Shown: piece by piece, positions 1-12,400 of the stretch
Position numbering within the stretch: the stretch's first letter is position 1
Layout: each line of letters opens with the position of its first letter
Assembly: GCA_963555705.1 (NCBI GenBank)
Contig: OY743169.1
Location: 50,334,124 to 50,398,123, forward strand
Source: Ligustrum vulgare
Lineage: Eukaryota; Streptophyta; Magnoliopsida; Lamiales; Oleaceae
DNA length: 64,000 nt
Direction of reading: 5' to 3'
Notes under the pieces: model-generated
What the model saw: the letters and a program-made list of their open reading frames with translations, nothing else
Told to the model about the DNA's origin: nothing
Database searches by the model: none
Made by a program: the position numbers and the translations under genes

Positions 1-32
<32 letters not shown>
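1..32. repeat. (TA)n microsatellite
   Basis: The window opens inside a pure TA dinucleotide run, truncated by the window edge. No function can be assigned. Confidence 0.95.
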
Positions 33-34
<2 letters not shown>

Positions 35-190
35 AGAAATATATTTAAAAATATCGTAGATTAATATTAATAACTAATAATAATTATATTTGAGAAAATA
101 ATTAAATATTGAGGGTAATATTGACCGAAAACAAACCATTTTAAGGGTAAAATGCAATCAAAAGTTTTTATTCAACCACATTTTAATATA

Positions 191-216
191 CTAGTGAATC
201 ATCCGTGCAATGCACG
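191..216 (-). terminator. Helitron 3' terminus with hairpin
   Basis: Seen directly: stem CGTGCA/TGCACG with a one-base loop at 204-216, nine bases of spacer, then CTAG at 191-194 and a flanking T at 190 on the minus strand. In Helitrons this hairpin marks where rolling-circle transfer ends. It is not a transcription terminator. Confidence 0.8.
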
Positions 217-305
217 AGAAGAAACGTATGGATAAAAATAATACAATGTGAAATTAGATGAATCCTTTAGATAAAATAAATAAATTTCGCAAATAAGTAA
301 TAAGA

Positions 306-1330
306 TCATCGTTTATTAGTTTCATATGATTGCAAATTTTGGAATACTTCTTTGTACACAAAATTGTTTGTTGATTTTTTTGGTCTTTCATTCTTATCAC
401 AAATCAAAATCTTTAATTTGGACCGATTTGTCACCCTAGAAATCGCAACATAAAGTTGTCCATGTGTAAACACTAGCCGTTTAAGAAGAAGTCCCACATT
501 TGAGAGTGATTGTTTCTGAATCTTATTGATAGTCATGGTATAGGACACCATCAATGAAAATCGTCTTCTTTGAAATCTAATAGGTATCCTAGAATTAAAA
601 GGGTTCAACGATGTCCTTGGAATAAAGAACTTGTATCCTGCATTGCTGTTAGAAAAAAATTGACCTTCTAGAACATGGTCGCCAAGTTTTGTAACTGTCA
701 ACTTTGTTTCATTTTATAATTCCTATCGATAATCAATATTTCTCAGAAAAAGCAATGGATACTGCAAAGGAAAATAAAGAGGATGCACTTCGCTTATTCG
801 CTGCAATGGTCCACCACATGGAAAAATAATGATATCCCCGTATCCAGGTTGTGTATCAAAATCCACCGACAATCAATCCGGAAATTTCATCGACAACAGG
901 AAAATCATATCGCCTGTCATCGGTCGCCCACCATCCAATAAGTATAAGTATTACATTTGAAATGCTTTTTTCAATCATCTTTTGTCTAACTGACCTAAAC
1001 TACCTTACCAATTTATTGTATTTTCTCTGCTGAGAGACATTAAAAGATATAAATTAAATTTTAGACTATCACAACAAAATTATCTGTATTGCTTATAAAT
1101 ATATAAGCAATAAATACATAATACGTACCCCCACGGCCCTTTTTCTGCTTTCAACCTCATTCACATTGTCAACAATGTAAAGCTAAGTAAATTGCAGAGC
1201 TGAACCATCATCAGGCAACAGACTCCCAATCTTATGGCAATTTTGATCGTGTAATCTGAAGACAGTAGGTCCTCTACCATCATTCAGCCCATAATCTATT
1301 CCCCCATAGAAGTGAATGAAAACATCATAT
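306..1330 (-). pseudogene. Helitron Rep/helicase remnant
   Basis: Broken coding segments of the Helitron replication-helicase protein read in order on the minus strand. About 1330-1110 gives Helitron-like N-domain text (GLNDGRGPTVFRLHDQN, then KIGSLLPDDGSALQF). About 1000-860 gives the RRYDFPVVDEISGLIVG block. About 856-722 gives the GGPLQRISEVHPLYFPLQYP block. An open segment at 306-701 encodes the C-terminal PIF1-like helicase end, including TMTINKIQKQSLSNVGLLL and HGQLYVAISR (helicase motif VI region). The Rep nuclease and most of the helicase are absent, so the copy is internally deleted. Stops and frame changes separate the pieces, so no functional protein is expected. Confidence 0.8.
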
Positions 1331-1453
1331 TATATGTTTGAATGTTCTAAATGAAATTCTTAATCCTGTTATCCCTTCCATGTAACAAAATTTTCAAAAT
1401 AAGAGGATGATCTTCCATAAGAGGAATCTTCACTTTCCCTTACATACAACAAA

Positions 1454-2144
1454 GCAGGGGTGAAAAAAAATTGTGAAACCGAACTAAACCGCAACAAATG
1501 GTTTGGTTTGGTTTCAAATGTGAAATGGTTTGGTTCGGTTTGGTTTAGGTTTCAATTGTCAGAACCACGATTTCAAACAATCAACCCGCCAAATTTTAAA
1601 AAATTAAAATAAAATAAGGGCAAACATTTAATTTTAAAAAAATGCAACACACTTTGTATTGTCAACAAATCAAAATTAAGGAGTCAAAGATTAATTTCTT
1701 CAAATTCACAGCCATTTAGAAATAATTCTTGCTCCTACATTTCATAATCATCATCCAAGATATTTTATTAGAATAAAATTTTTAATGTAAGAACTAACTA
1801 TAGTTTATTTAAGAAAATTTAAATGTTTGCTTCTATATAATTAATTTGTTTATCAACATGAATTGATTCATAATAAAGCACTCAATTAGAAACTGAAAAC
1901 TGTTATTGAGCTAGTTTCAACTCGAAATTTTACACGAATATGTGTCTTTGAGCTCGCGTTGGAATATACTAATTCATTATTTGGAAATCCATGGTTTCAA
2001 ACCATACCAAACCGCAAAAAAATAGTTGGGTTTGGTTTTATTTAGAAAATGAAATGGTTTAGTCTGGAAAAATTCCAAACCATTTTAAATGGTTTGGATT
2101 GAAATGTTACTACAAACCTCCCAAACCAAATTGTGTTCACCTCT
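1454..2144. mobile_element. hAT-type MITE (691 bp)
   Basis: The element is bounded by a perfect 8 bp direct repeat ACAACAAA (1446-1453 and 2145-2152), the target-site length of hAT transposons. The ends are imperfect inverted repeats, AGGGGTGAA on the left and TTCACCTCT on the right. Inside there are many copies of GGTTTGGTTT-like sequence near both ends (1498-1560 and 1980-2130), as in many non-autonomous hAT elements. No transposase coding was seen, so it would have to be mobilised in trans. Confidence 0.75.
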
Positions 2145-2152
2145 ACAACAAA

Positions 2153-2596
2153 ATAAGGACTTCGAATTACGACATGTTTTATAATGCTTATCCACTCTCT
2201 TCTCGAACTAAAAATTTTCCTTGCAAAATGGACAATTAAATATAGGATCTCCACTATCCATATACTCTGAACAATCAAACAATAGATAAAAAAAATTAAT
2301 AATATAGACCATGCGTATAAAAGATAAGATTCATTGTTTTGACCATTAACAATAAAAACATAACACATGTAAGAAACAAATTCTATAATCATGAAAAAAG
2401 AAAAAAAAACTAAAATTGTGAGATTGACAAAGATTCATCAAATTCATGGTATTATAGGTTTTCAATATTTATACAACATAATTGTTTTATTGATGGAAAT
2501 TACAATATAACATTGATCTTCTCAATTTTTAGTTGAGTAAATTGAGATACAATTTACTTATTGTTGTAGAAATTTAAGAATCATAAATACTGAATT
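2153..2596. other. Intergenic stretch, nothing recognised
   Basis: AT-rich sequence between the hAT MITE and the copia element. The open frame at 2042-2392 on the minus strand overlaps the MITE end and has no recognisable domain. It may be more decayed Helitron body. Confidence 0.5.
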
Positions 2597-2804
2597 TGTT
2601 GTAAAACTACCAAAATATTAGAGAGAACAAAACTACTAAAATATTAGAGAGAATATAGAGATGAAGTGAATCCTTCTTATTCCAATTGTGTGTGAAATGA
2701 AGAAGTGAAGCACCCTATTTATAGGGGTAGATAATGGTACAATTGTAATAATATAAACTTTACATGGGCATAAAAGTCATTCACACTCAAGATATTTTAT
2801 AACA
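2597..2804 (-). repeat. 3' LTR of copia element (2.6-8.75 kb)
   Basis: 208 bp LTR, nearly identical to 8544-8750. It is preceded by TSD GAATT and ends TTATAACA next to the polypurine tract. Confidence 0.95.
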
Positions 2805-2821
2805 CTCCCCCTTGAATGACC
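2805..2821 (-). other. Polypurine tract of copia element
   Basis: On the minus strand the sequence CATTCAAGGGGGAG runs directly into the LTR start. This purine run would prime plus-strand DNA synthesis. Confidence 0.8.
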
Positions 2822-3014
2822 TAATACTCAATGTCCGTCTCATTAAAAACCTTGCTAAGAAAATCCAGTGGGATAAAACTTAAGCTAAGGAAAAGAGTAC
2901 AATCATTGTGGAGTATAAAAACAAATGCTGCCTCATTAAAACCTTGCTAGGAAAATCCAGTGGGATAAAACCTAGACGAAGGAAAAAGAGTACAGCTACT
3001 CCCCCTAATATTAG

Positions 3015-4646
3015 TCATCGTAAATCGCTGAGCCGACGCATTCCGATCTCATGTATCAATTTCTTGAGTGTAGATGTCGGTAATACTTTAGTGAATAAGT
3101 CTGCCAAATTATCACTTGATCGTATTTGTTGAATATCGATATCACCTGCTTTCTGAAGCTCATGTGTATAGAAGAATTTTGGAGAAATGTGCTTTGTTCT
3201 ATCTCCTTTGATATAGCCTCCTTTAAGTTGTGCAATACAAGCTGCATTATCTTCATACAATATGATTGGGCTATCTTTTGTCGAAGCTAATCCACATGAT
3301 GATTGGATATGATGAGTCATGTTTCTCAACCATATACATTCTCGACTTGTCACATGGATTGCAATAATTTCTAAATGCTTTGAAGATGTTGCTGTCAAAG
3401 TTTGCTTCACAGATCTCCATGATATAGCCATCCTACCACGTGTAAACACATATCCTGTTTGCGATTTTGCTTGATATGGATCAGAGAGATAACCTGCATT
3501 TGCATATCCCACTAAATAAGATCCCAAATTGTGAGAATAAAATAATCTCATACCAACAGTACCTTTTAGGTAACGAAGAATGTGTTTAACACCATTCCAA
3601 TGCCTTTGAGTTGGTGCAGAACTATATCTTGCGAGTAGATTTACAGAAAAAGCTATATCAGGTCTAGTGCAATTTGCAAGATATGATAATGCTCCAATTG
3701 TACTTAGATATGGTACTTCTAGACTAAGAACATTTTCTCCATCTTCAAGTGGACGAAATGGATTATTTTTTGGATCAAGTGATCGAACGACCATAGGTGA
3801 TGTTAATGGATGTGCTGTATCCATATAAAATCGCTTAAAACGTTTTCTGTATATGAAGATTGATGAACAAATAGTCCTTCTGAAAAATGTTCAATTTGCA
3901 ACCCAAGGCAAAATTTGGTTTTTTCCAAATCTTTCATCTCAAATTCATTTTTCAAGTAATCAGCAGTTTTGTTGAGCTCTTCTGGAGTTCCAATAAGATT
4001 TAAATCATCAGCATAAACTGCCACTATTGCAAATCCAATATTTGTTTTCTTTATGAAAACACATTGGCATATATCATAATTTTTGCTCATTCAGAAAGTA
4101 TTCGCTGAGGCGATTATACCACATACGTCCAAATTGTCTCAATCCATATAATGATCTTTGTAATTTGATTGAAAACATAATTTTCGGGTATGTATTATTT
4201 ATTTCTGGCACTTTAAGTCCTTCAGGGACTTTCATGTATATGTCACTATCAAGTGAGCCATATAGATAGGTAGTTACTACATCCATAAGGCGTATATCGA
4301 GCCTCTCTGACACAGTCAAACTAATTAAAAATCTGAATGTGATGGCGTCCATGACGGGAGAATATGTTTCCTCATAATCAATTTCAGGTCTTTGTGAGAA
4401 ACCTTGAGCTACAAGCCGGGCTTTGTACCTTGTAACTTCATTATTTTCATTTCTTTTCCTTATGAAGACCCATTTGTATCCTACAGGGATTACATTTTCA
4501 GGTGTTTGAACTACTGGTCCGAACACCTTTCGTTTTTCTAAGGAATTCAATTCGGTCTGCATAGCTTCATTACATTTTGGCCAATCCTTTCTCTGTTGGC
4601 ATCCTTTAACAGACAGTAGCTCAGGGTCATTATTTTGAAATATCAT
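3015..4646 (-). pseudogene. Copia reverse transcriptase and RNase H
   Basis: Three overlapping minus-strand frames carry the RT and RNase H part of copia pol. 4646-4074 contains the RT fingers and palm start (PVGYKWVFIRKRNEN, VARYKARLVAQGFSQ-like block). 4090-3803 contains the catalytic region with AVYADDLNLIG (the YADD active site is intact). 3824-3015 contains the connection and RNase H (TGYVFTRGRMAISW and HLEIIAIH blocks). The C-terminus LPTSTLKKLIHEIGMRRL is typical of this copia group. Frameshifts near 4080 and 3815 break it. The RNase H segment is a 269-residue open stretch. Confidence 0.9.
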
Positions 4647-4944
4647 CTATAACAACATTCTTCATTTCCCATAATTTATGAGATAACAGATAATTTATTG
4701 AAATCTCATTATTCTCGGACATCTGTGATTCTGCAGGAATCACATCATCACTATTAGGTTGTTTTATTGAAATCTGTGGTTCTACGGGAACCATGTCACC
4801 ACTATTAGATTGATCAATCTTTTCTATTATTACTCATCCAGGAGTCTTTGGTTGGTTTAATTTCCTCTTACGAGGTACGATGTCTTTTGAACCAAATGGT
4901 CGACCACACTTGTGGTGTTTTTGAGGTTCACCTGCTATAGCAGT

Positions 4945-6488
4945 TTATCCTACAGGGACATCAATCTTTTCCTGAGTGTTTTCTGCTGATATATATGACT
5001 TTGTCACTTTTCTTGTGTCAACAAATTCATCAGGTAATTGATTTGCAATTCTGTGCAAATGAATAATTTTCTCAACATCTTGCTCACATTGATTGCTTCG
5101 GGGATCAAAGTGAGATAGAGTTTTTTCATTCCAAGAAATTTTATCTTGATTTTCAGTATGTAGCTTTACTCCTCCTAAAGTTGGGAAATTTATTTCATCA
5201 AAATGATAATCTGCAAAGCGTGCAGTAAACAAATCACCTGTTAAGGGTTCAAGGTACCTAATGATGGAAGGTGAATCAAAACCAACATAAATCCTAAGTC
5301 TACGTTGGGGACCCATTTTGGTACGTTGTGGGAGAGAGATTGGTACTTGGAAAGCACAACCAAAAACCTGTAGGTGAGAAATATTAGGTTCATGACCAGA
5401 TGCAAGTTGTAGAGGTGAGTATTAATAATAAGCAGTTGGTCTTATACGAATCAATGATACAGCATGTAATATGACATGACCCCAAAGAGAAGCTGGGAGT
5501 TTTGTTTGCATGAGTAGTGGTCTAACAATTAATTGTAGACGTTTAATAAATGACTCTGCTTACCCATTTTGTGTATGGGCATGAGCAATTGAATGTTCAA
5601 TGGAAATCACAATGGACATACAATACTCAATGAATCTCTGTGATCTAAACTCACCAGCATTATCAAGACGAATTGTCTTGATTGAGTAATCGGGAAATTG
5701 AGTTCATAATTTTATTATTTGAGAAAGTAGCCTAGCAAAGGCTACATGTCTTGTGGACAATAAACAGACATGTGACCATCTAGTAGAAGAATCAACTAGT
5801 ACCATAAAATAATGAAATGGTCCACATGGTGGGTGTATCGGCCCACATATATCTCCATGAATCATTTCTAAGAAAGTTGGATATTCAACATTGACCTTTG
5901 TAGTGGAAGGTCTAATGACTAATTTCCCTTGCAAGCAAGCAACACATGAATAATCATTAGGTGAAAGAATCTTCTGGTTCTTTAAAGGTTGCTAATTATT
6001 CGACGCATCATTATCGCTCCTGGATGTCCAAGTCTGTCATGCCAAAGTATAAAACATTTTAAGTCCACGAACTTTGGGTTCGTGACGTTGTTTGATTCGA
6101 CTTCTTTTATGGATGTATAATACATTCCATAAGGAAGTGCCGGAAGTTTTTCTTTTATCTGCTTCTGGCCAGATACAAAAGAAGTAATGCAAAGATATTC
6201 AATGTTATTTTCTTGCATCGTTTCAATGTGATATCCATTGCAGCGAATATCCTTAAAACTGAGCAAATTTCTTCTAGATTTGTTAGAGTAGAGTGCATCG
6301 TTAATACATAGCTGTGTATTATTTGATAAAATAATACAAGCTTTATCGGAGCCTTCAACGATCCTCGATATTCCAGATATTGTATTAACATTATTTTCCG
6401 CTAATGTTAAGTTCATAAAATACTTTTTCTTCCGAAGAATAATATGTGTTGTTGCACTATCAACAAGACATGTATTTTGGCATTTCAT
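4945..6488 (-). pseudogene. Copia protease and integrase region
   Basis: Minus strand. At 6488 the protease active-site block reads LVDSATTH, where the family has D-S-G-A-T-x-H. The glycine is lost, so the protease is probably dead. It is followed by the GAG-pre-integrase zinc block (LWHDRLGHPGAIMMRRI, near 6060-6000) and integrase core pieces (LEMIHGDICGPIHPP and FMVLVDSSTRWSHVC at 5934-5704). The integrase-RT linker (GFDSPSIIRYLEPLTGDLF) lies at 5316-4945. Several stops separate these pieces. Confidence 0.85.
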
Positions 6489-6659
6489 CTAAAATATAAT
6501 CAAATAGATATTTTAGAAAAGTGAATTTATGATTAAAAAAAAGTTAGACATAATTTAACATGAAATGGACAATACATATTAAGATTTCAAAACAACAACA
6601 ATATCGTGACTTTCTGATAAATCAAACTAATCTATATTTTCCAATGCTTCAGTATAAAA

Positions 6660-7601
6660 ATCAGAGACATCTAAGTGTGTCCTATTAACTGGACAATCAG
6701 TAAAATTTGTCTCTATTTTTTCTTTTCCTTTAATTGACTGTTGGTAAAGGTCCAAAAGGTGTTTTTCCGTACGATAGGTACGTGACCAATGTCCTTTCAT
6801 GCCACATCAGAAGCAACTCTCTTCATGTTGCCATTTGATTATGTTATTCTCATTTGCCTTGTGCCTTTTAATTATGTGGCCATGTTGCTGATGATTTTGT
6901 CCAAAATTCCTTCCACGTCCACGTCCCTGTTCATGTCCGTGTCCACGTCTGTATCCGTGACTATTTCTTGATATAGCATTTGCTTAAAGAAATGCAGTAC
7001 CACTTGCTTCAAGAAATGGTACAGAACCGATTGGACGTAATCCGTAATTTTTCATCAATAACTCATTATTTTGTTTGGCTACTAAAAGGAAAGATTTGAG
7101 ATTTGAGTACCTTTTAAAACCACGCTCACGATATTGCTGCTGCAGGAGCACATTTGAGGCATGAAAGGTGGAGAATGTTTTTTCTAACATATCTGCATCA
7201 GTGATCTTTTCTCCACATAAATTCAATTTTGAACATATTCTGAATAGTTCAGAATTGTACTCACTTACAGTTTTAAAATCTTGTAAACGAAGGTGCATCC
7301 ATTCATAACGGGATTTTGGGAGGACTACAGTCCTTTGATTGCCAAATCTATCTTTTAAGTTTTTCCAGAGTTCTTGTGGATCCTTCACAGTGAGATATTC
7401 GATTTTCAATCCATCATGAAGATGGTGACGAAGGAAAATAAGTGCTTTTGCACGATCCTGCAGAGATTCTTTGTTTCCTTCTTTTATTGTTTCTCTAAGA
7501 CCTTTTGAAATAAGATGGATCTCGGCATCTAGGATCCTTAATAGATAATTTTTCCCAGATAAATCGAGTGCAATGAACTCAAGTTTTGTAATGTTTTCCA
7601 T
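6660..7601 (-). pseudogene. Copia gag (UBN2 type) with broken zinc knuckle
   Basis: The frame 7601-6984 encodes 205 residues with the gag-polypeptide (UBN2) pattern: an N-terminal KLEFIALDLSGKNYL, a central LIFLRHHLHDGLKIEYL, then YEWMHLRLQDFKTVSEYNS. Downstream near 6830-6780 a CCHC knuckle is recognisable (C-x2-C-x4-H), but a stop interrupts it and the last cysteine is replaced by tyrosine. Gag would coat the element RNA in virus-like particles. This copy is a pseudogene. Confidence 0.85.
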
Positions 7602-8224
7602 TAGGATAACTATTCAATCAAACAGGAGACATAATTAATTCCTTGAAAAATCTCAGTAAAGATTCAATGACATGATTTTTATATCGAGTTTTTATTCTTC
7701 TGGAATATTAATTATAATTCTAAGTTGTTGTAGCAATAAAACAAAATTTTGAAATTGCTATGTGCAAATCTAAGTTGTGGTATCAATTAATCAAGATAAC
7801 AATTATCAAGAATAAATTAACAAATGTGCATTTCAAGAATTTTGTGGTATTTGTGTAACCATGTATCATAAAGATATGTTTAATCATTATATTTCTTGAA
7901 ATTGTGATTTTAGTGTTCAAAAAGAAAAATAACTTTTGCTTTAGTAAGTGCACTTTATTGGAATGATGAATTGATTAGATTATAAATTTATCTTTTTAGA
8001 AAATACATAAAATGTGATTTCATTTAAAGCATATATTTGATAGATCAACGTAGTAAGCATCAACATAATTAACAATACATATAGTCGAAAGATCGACTAT
8101 ACAGGTATCAACAAAATTTAGGATTAACTTCTATGTATAAAGTCAAAACTTTGTAGGTATCAGTATAATTTAAAACATCCTAATATGAAGGTATAATAAG
8201 AGCAAAAATATTTAAAAACCCAGT

Positions 8225-8465
8225 AGAACTAACCATATAGGTGGTAATGTAATTTGCATATTTGAAACTAATAGAACCAACCATAATAAAACTGGTAGAA
8301 CCAACCATATAGGTGATAGTATGATATACTTAAAAATGGTGAAACCAACCATATAGGTGGTAGCATGATATAATTAAAATTGGTAAAATCAACCATATAG
8401 GTGGTAGCATGATATACTTAAAACTGGTAAAACCAACCATATAGGTGGTAGCGTAATATATAAAA
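8225..8465. repeat. 44 bp minisatellite in copia leader
   Basis: The core AACCATATAGG recurs at 8303, 8347, 8391 and 8435, exactly 44 bp apart, with decayed copies at 8231 and 8279. It sits in the untranslated leader between the 5' LTR and gag. Each unit contains a near-palindrome around CCATATAGG. Confidence 0.9.
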
Positions 8466-8528
8466 GATATTTAAAATTATTACCTTCTTTATACAGATTG
8501 AACCTCTGTTAACTTGGTTGGCTAAAAT

Positions 8529-8543
8529 CTCGTGCTGATAACG
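8529..8543 (-). other. Primer-binding site of copia element
   Basis: On the minus strand CGTTATCAGCACGAG follows the end of the 5' LTR. TATCAGCACGA is the known half-tRNA (initiator Met internal) primer type in plant copia elements. Assigned by recognition. Confidence 0.7.
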
Positions 8544-8750
8544 TGTTATAAAACTACCAAAATATTAAAGAGAACAAAACTACTCAAATATTAGAGAAAA
8601 TATAGAGATGGAGATATTCTTCTTATTCCAATTGTGTGTGAAATGAAGAAGTGAAGCACCATATTTATAGGTGTAGATAATAGTACAATTGTAATAATAT
8701 AAACTTTACATGGGTATAAATGTCATTCACACTCAAGATATTTTATAACA
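8544..8750 (-). repeat. 5' LTR of copia element (2.6-8.75 kb)
   Basis: 207 bp LTR differing from its partner by a small number of substitutions. TSD GAATT follows at 8751-8755. Confidence 0.95.
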
Positions 8751-8755
8751 GAATT

Positions 8756-9463
8756 AAATATAACAATTAATATCATGGCATAGTTAATCATAAATGAAAG
8801 TTTGATATTGGATTTGTATGACTAAACAAAATTATTCATCCATAAGATTAAGACCAATAAAATATCACACTCATTTTAAAAAAATATTTACGTATTAAAT
8901 GTAACATTCTATAAAACACAATACAAAGAAGTTCGAATTTTTAGATGTACTAAATAACTACAAAAAAATAAGATTATTCATAAAAAAAATTTATACGATA
9001 AAATTTATTTAATATTTGATGTGTAATACAACTTTGATATAATTTTGAACTGGAAATTTTACATTGAATTTGTATGACTGAATAGAAATACTTATTTGTA
9101 AGATTCAAAACATTAAAAAATTAGAATAATTTTATAAAAATAGAGGTTGAAACACAAATAACCAAATATAAAAGTAAAAAAAATCTCCATAAATATACTC
9201 TATAATTAAGCCTCATTTCATCATTGGTCGGAAGTAACAGTAGTGTGAACACAGTAAAGATCAGTTTTTCCTTCAAAACTCAGCTGCTTTTATATAGATA
9301 TAAGATAAGATAAGATAAGATAAGATATATATAGATATAGATGTAAATGTAAATAGATGTAGATATAAATAGATAACCTTAACTTTTATTTCTCTTTCAA
9401 ATTTTGTCATGAACATTCTTAATGCACAATGCTCATATATAGAGAGACCCAAAGGTAGAAAAT
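8756..9463. other. AT-rich flank downstream of ESF1-like gene
   Basis: No gene was recognised. A weakly repeated segment (GGATTTGTATGACT near 8815 and GAATTTGTATGACT near 9068) suggests an old duplication. At 9296-9330 there is a short TAAGA tandem run, then GATATAGATGTAAAT-like repeats. The 3' untranslated region of the ESF1-like gene should fall at about 9250-9463 on the minus strand. Confidence 0.5.
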
Positions 9464-12400
9464 TCACGACAAAGGTGGCGCACGACGTTGCACGGGCGGA
9501 TGAGTGTAGGGAATGCATTGTTTTTCGCACAATTCTTCAGTAGGATAACATTTAAGTTTTTTACGAGAAGGAAATCTGGTGCAACACCAGCACTCTGGTA
9601 TTGGAGTGCATTTCACTTTCTCACAACCACCAAGATTTATTTTCACACCTACATGTAAGGATTTTAATCAATCGTATGGGCTTATATGTGAATTATTGTG
9701 TATTGAATAAAAGACTATCGATTTTGGTTAAGCCCATTTAAAGTGATCTAATAAGGATTTAGTATATTGGGCTTTAATGCATCTAATTAATGTATGGGCT
9801 TTTATGTGTAGATACCAGGCCATTACCTAATTCATGATGGGCCGGATTAGGTTAACTGGCAATTCAGTATATAAAGTCGGTTATGATCCCTGAATCCTAC
9901 GTACTGTTCATCTTGTCTGACATCCCATCACCAGAGAGAAAATAAGGACTACGTATTGATTTAGAAGATCCAAACACCGTAATCGTTCATCGTGAATCAC
10001 GTTTGATTAAGTTACGCTTCCACTTCTGTTATTTAATTCTTGATAATTCGGCATGATGATTTTGGATTGTAGATAAATAATTATTATCTGTGATAAGGAC
10101 CTCTAATTTTGTACGCACATTTGTAAAACCTAATTGTGTGCGTATGAATATGCGCATAATGCTTCTTGAGAAATAAACATACACAGTTCATTCGAAAATT
10201 ATACACACTGCAAGATCAAGAAAATTTTGGAAACATGATTTAATATTTTGGATTCAGCCGACCGGTTTGTATATACATGTCTATTTATCAATTTTCGAAA
10301 GGAGATACATAGTTTGGTATTGAATTTGTGGATGAATTTGCATATATTTTTGCGCTGTGAATCTGATATGGGTGTGGTTGAAATCGGATTCTTGTATGTA
10401 TAATGTATGGATTTATGTTGAAATTGTTTTTGGCATTTTGTGTATGGTGGTCGGATTCGGTTGATGATGGATGGTTTTGAGTTGGAGCCGTCGTCGGGCT
10501 GGGTGCGCAGGACTGGCGGACTTGGCTGCGCGCGGCGTTGCGCGCGATGGGTTCGCCGGTTATGGCATTGCTTCACGCAGGGAAGCAGCATCGTGGGAGT
10601 TCGCCGGTGGTGGCTTTGCGCCTCTGCCAGTTTTGGAAACGGAGGCTGCGGCTAGGGTTACTAGCAGTTGCGATTTAGATTTTAGGGGAGGGGGCTGCGC
10701 CGGAAATTTGAATTCTTCAGTGTGTGCTGTGCAATTTTGGATAATTATGGTTATTTGCACATCAGGTCCTCCCTGTTTGTTGTGTATTAATGTTTAAACC
10801 CTGAAGTTCTTGATTTTATAACTTCAGCCCCTAAAGTCATAAAATTATTAAAGTTGGGCCTTTTAAAGTTCTGAATTTATAAATTGAGACCCTAAAGTTA
10901 TAATTTAGTTAAGTCAGGACCTCTCAAGTTTCTGATTTTATATTTCAGCCCCTGAATTTTTGAAAATTTTCAAGATTGGTACCTTTAAGGTTAAGGGTAA
11001 AAATTTCAGCTCCTAATGTTTGAGAATTTTCAAAAATGGTCCCTAAAGCTTGAAAATTCTCTTAATTGGTCCCTTAAAGTTTGAAAATTTTCATTTTCAG
11101 TCCCTAAAGTTTGAAAATTTTCTTATTCAGTCACTAATGTTTGGAAATTTTCAAAATTGGTCCTTAAAGTTTGAATTTTTTTTAAATTAAGTCCCTAAAG
11201 TTTGGGAATTTACTAAATTGGCTCCTAAAGTTTGAAAATTTTCAAAATCAACCTTTAAAGATTGAGAATTTCCTATTTTGGACCTCTAAAGTTTAATTTT
11301 CTTTCAAATTGGGACCTAATGCTTGGAATTTCTCTAAATTGGCCACTAAAGTTTTGAGAAAATTGTAATTTAAGCCCTTCAAGCTTAAAATTTTACATAA
11401 TTGGCCACCTAAAGTTTAAGAATATTGCAATTGAATCTCCTAACTTAAGGATTGCTTTATTCTAAAGTTTTGAATTCTATAATTGAAATCCTAAAGTCAA
11501 AAATAAATGCAAATCAATGGATTTCAGTTTCAAATCTTGGTACATCGGAATCTTTTGAGAGATATAATATTCGAAAGTAAGTTAGTTGAAGCAACATGTT
11601 GCCAAAGCAACCTCTCTTTTGGATATTAATTAACTTTGAATATTAGAAGGTATTTGTGTGTGTTATTCATTGCGGATATTGATCGGCCCAAAGGAAGGTC
11701 AATATTTGGCTCGAATTTCACATGCACCTGTGGGAATAAACACGTGGCAATTATTTGGTTTAACGTGTGACCAATAAATCGGTCCAAAGAAAGGTTTATT
11801 GGTTAACATGTCTTATTGCCAGTGTTTGATCACTGCACTAAGGGAAAATTAGGTGTTTGTGTGTTATTTCATGCGTTTATTGATCGGCCCAAAGGAAGGT
11901 CAATATTTGGCCCGAATTTCACATGAACTTGTGGTGATAAATACGTGACGGTTATTTGGTTTTACGTGTGATCAATAAATCGGTCCAAAGAAAGGTTTAT
12001 TGATTGACATGTATTACTGTCAGTGTTTGATTACTACACCAAGAGTACCACTTACAAGTCAATATTTCTCTCCAAAGACTAAATATTGATGTTGTGCTAG
12101 GTATCTTGTGATGGGCCCTACCATTATTTGAAAATATGATTTGCATAATAAGGTATTTATGTGAGCTATTTTATTTAAGTGTTCTCTATTCGGTTTCAAA
12201 TTCTGTTAGTAGTATATCTACAAGCTCAAATTTAATCCCTGTATTTATGGAACAAACTTCAAGGATCAAAACACGAACATTAACTTTTCGTTGGCTGCAT
12301 GGATCTAGACCGTGTACTAAGGATTGAGCAACCTGCTCCTCTTACGGATGAAAGTTCATCTAATCAAATGAGGAACTTTGAGAAGTGGGATTGCTTAAAT

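Larger units (their letters stand above)
191..1390 (-). mobile_element. Helitron, 3' end and degraded body
   Basis: On the minus strand a rolling-circle transposon ends at position 191 with CTAG followed by host T. This fits Helitron ends (CTRR, inserted between A and T). Nine bases inside the end is a perfect hairpin, CGTGCA-A-TGCACG at 204-216, the usual Helitron 3' terminator hairpin. Degraded Helitron protein segments follow further inside (306-1330). The 5' end was not found, so the right boundary given is only the limit of recognisable coding matter. A hAT MITE and a copia element lie just beyond and may have split it. Confidence 0.8.
2597..8750 (-). mobile_element. Ty1/copia retrotransposon, decayed
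   Basis: A complete copia-type insertion reading right to left. LTRs of 207-208 bp begin TGTT(A/G)TAAAAC and end TTATAACA, and the insertion is flanked by the 5 bp duplication GAATT (2592-2596, 8751-8755). The minus-strand order is gag, protease, integrase, reverse transcriptase, RNase H, which is the copia order. The primer-binding site beside the 5' LTR matches the internal initiator-Met tRNA type (TTATCAGCACGA). A purine tract AAGGGGGAG abuts the 3' LTR. Coding is broken by many stops and frameshifts, so it is non-autonomous now. Confidence 0.95.

Noticed and set aside
10440..10797. Overlapping open frames on both strands in the CpG-rich block
   Set aside because: GC-rich DNA has few stops; no domain, no start context and no splice evidence support a gene.
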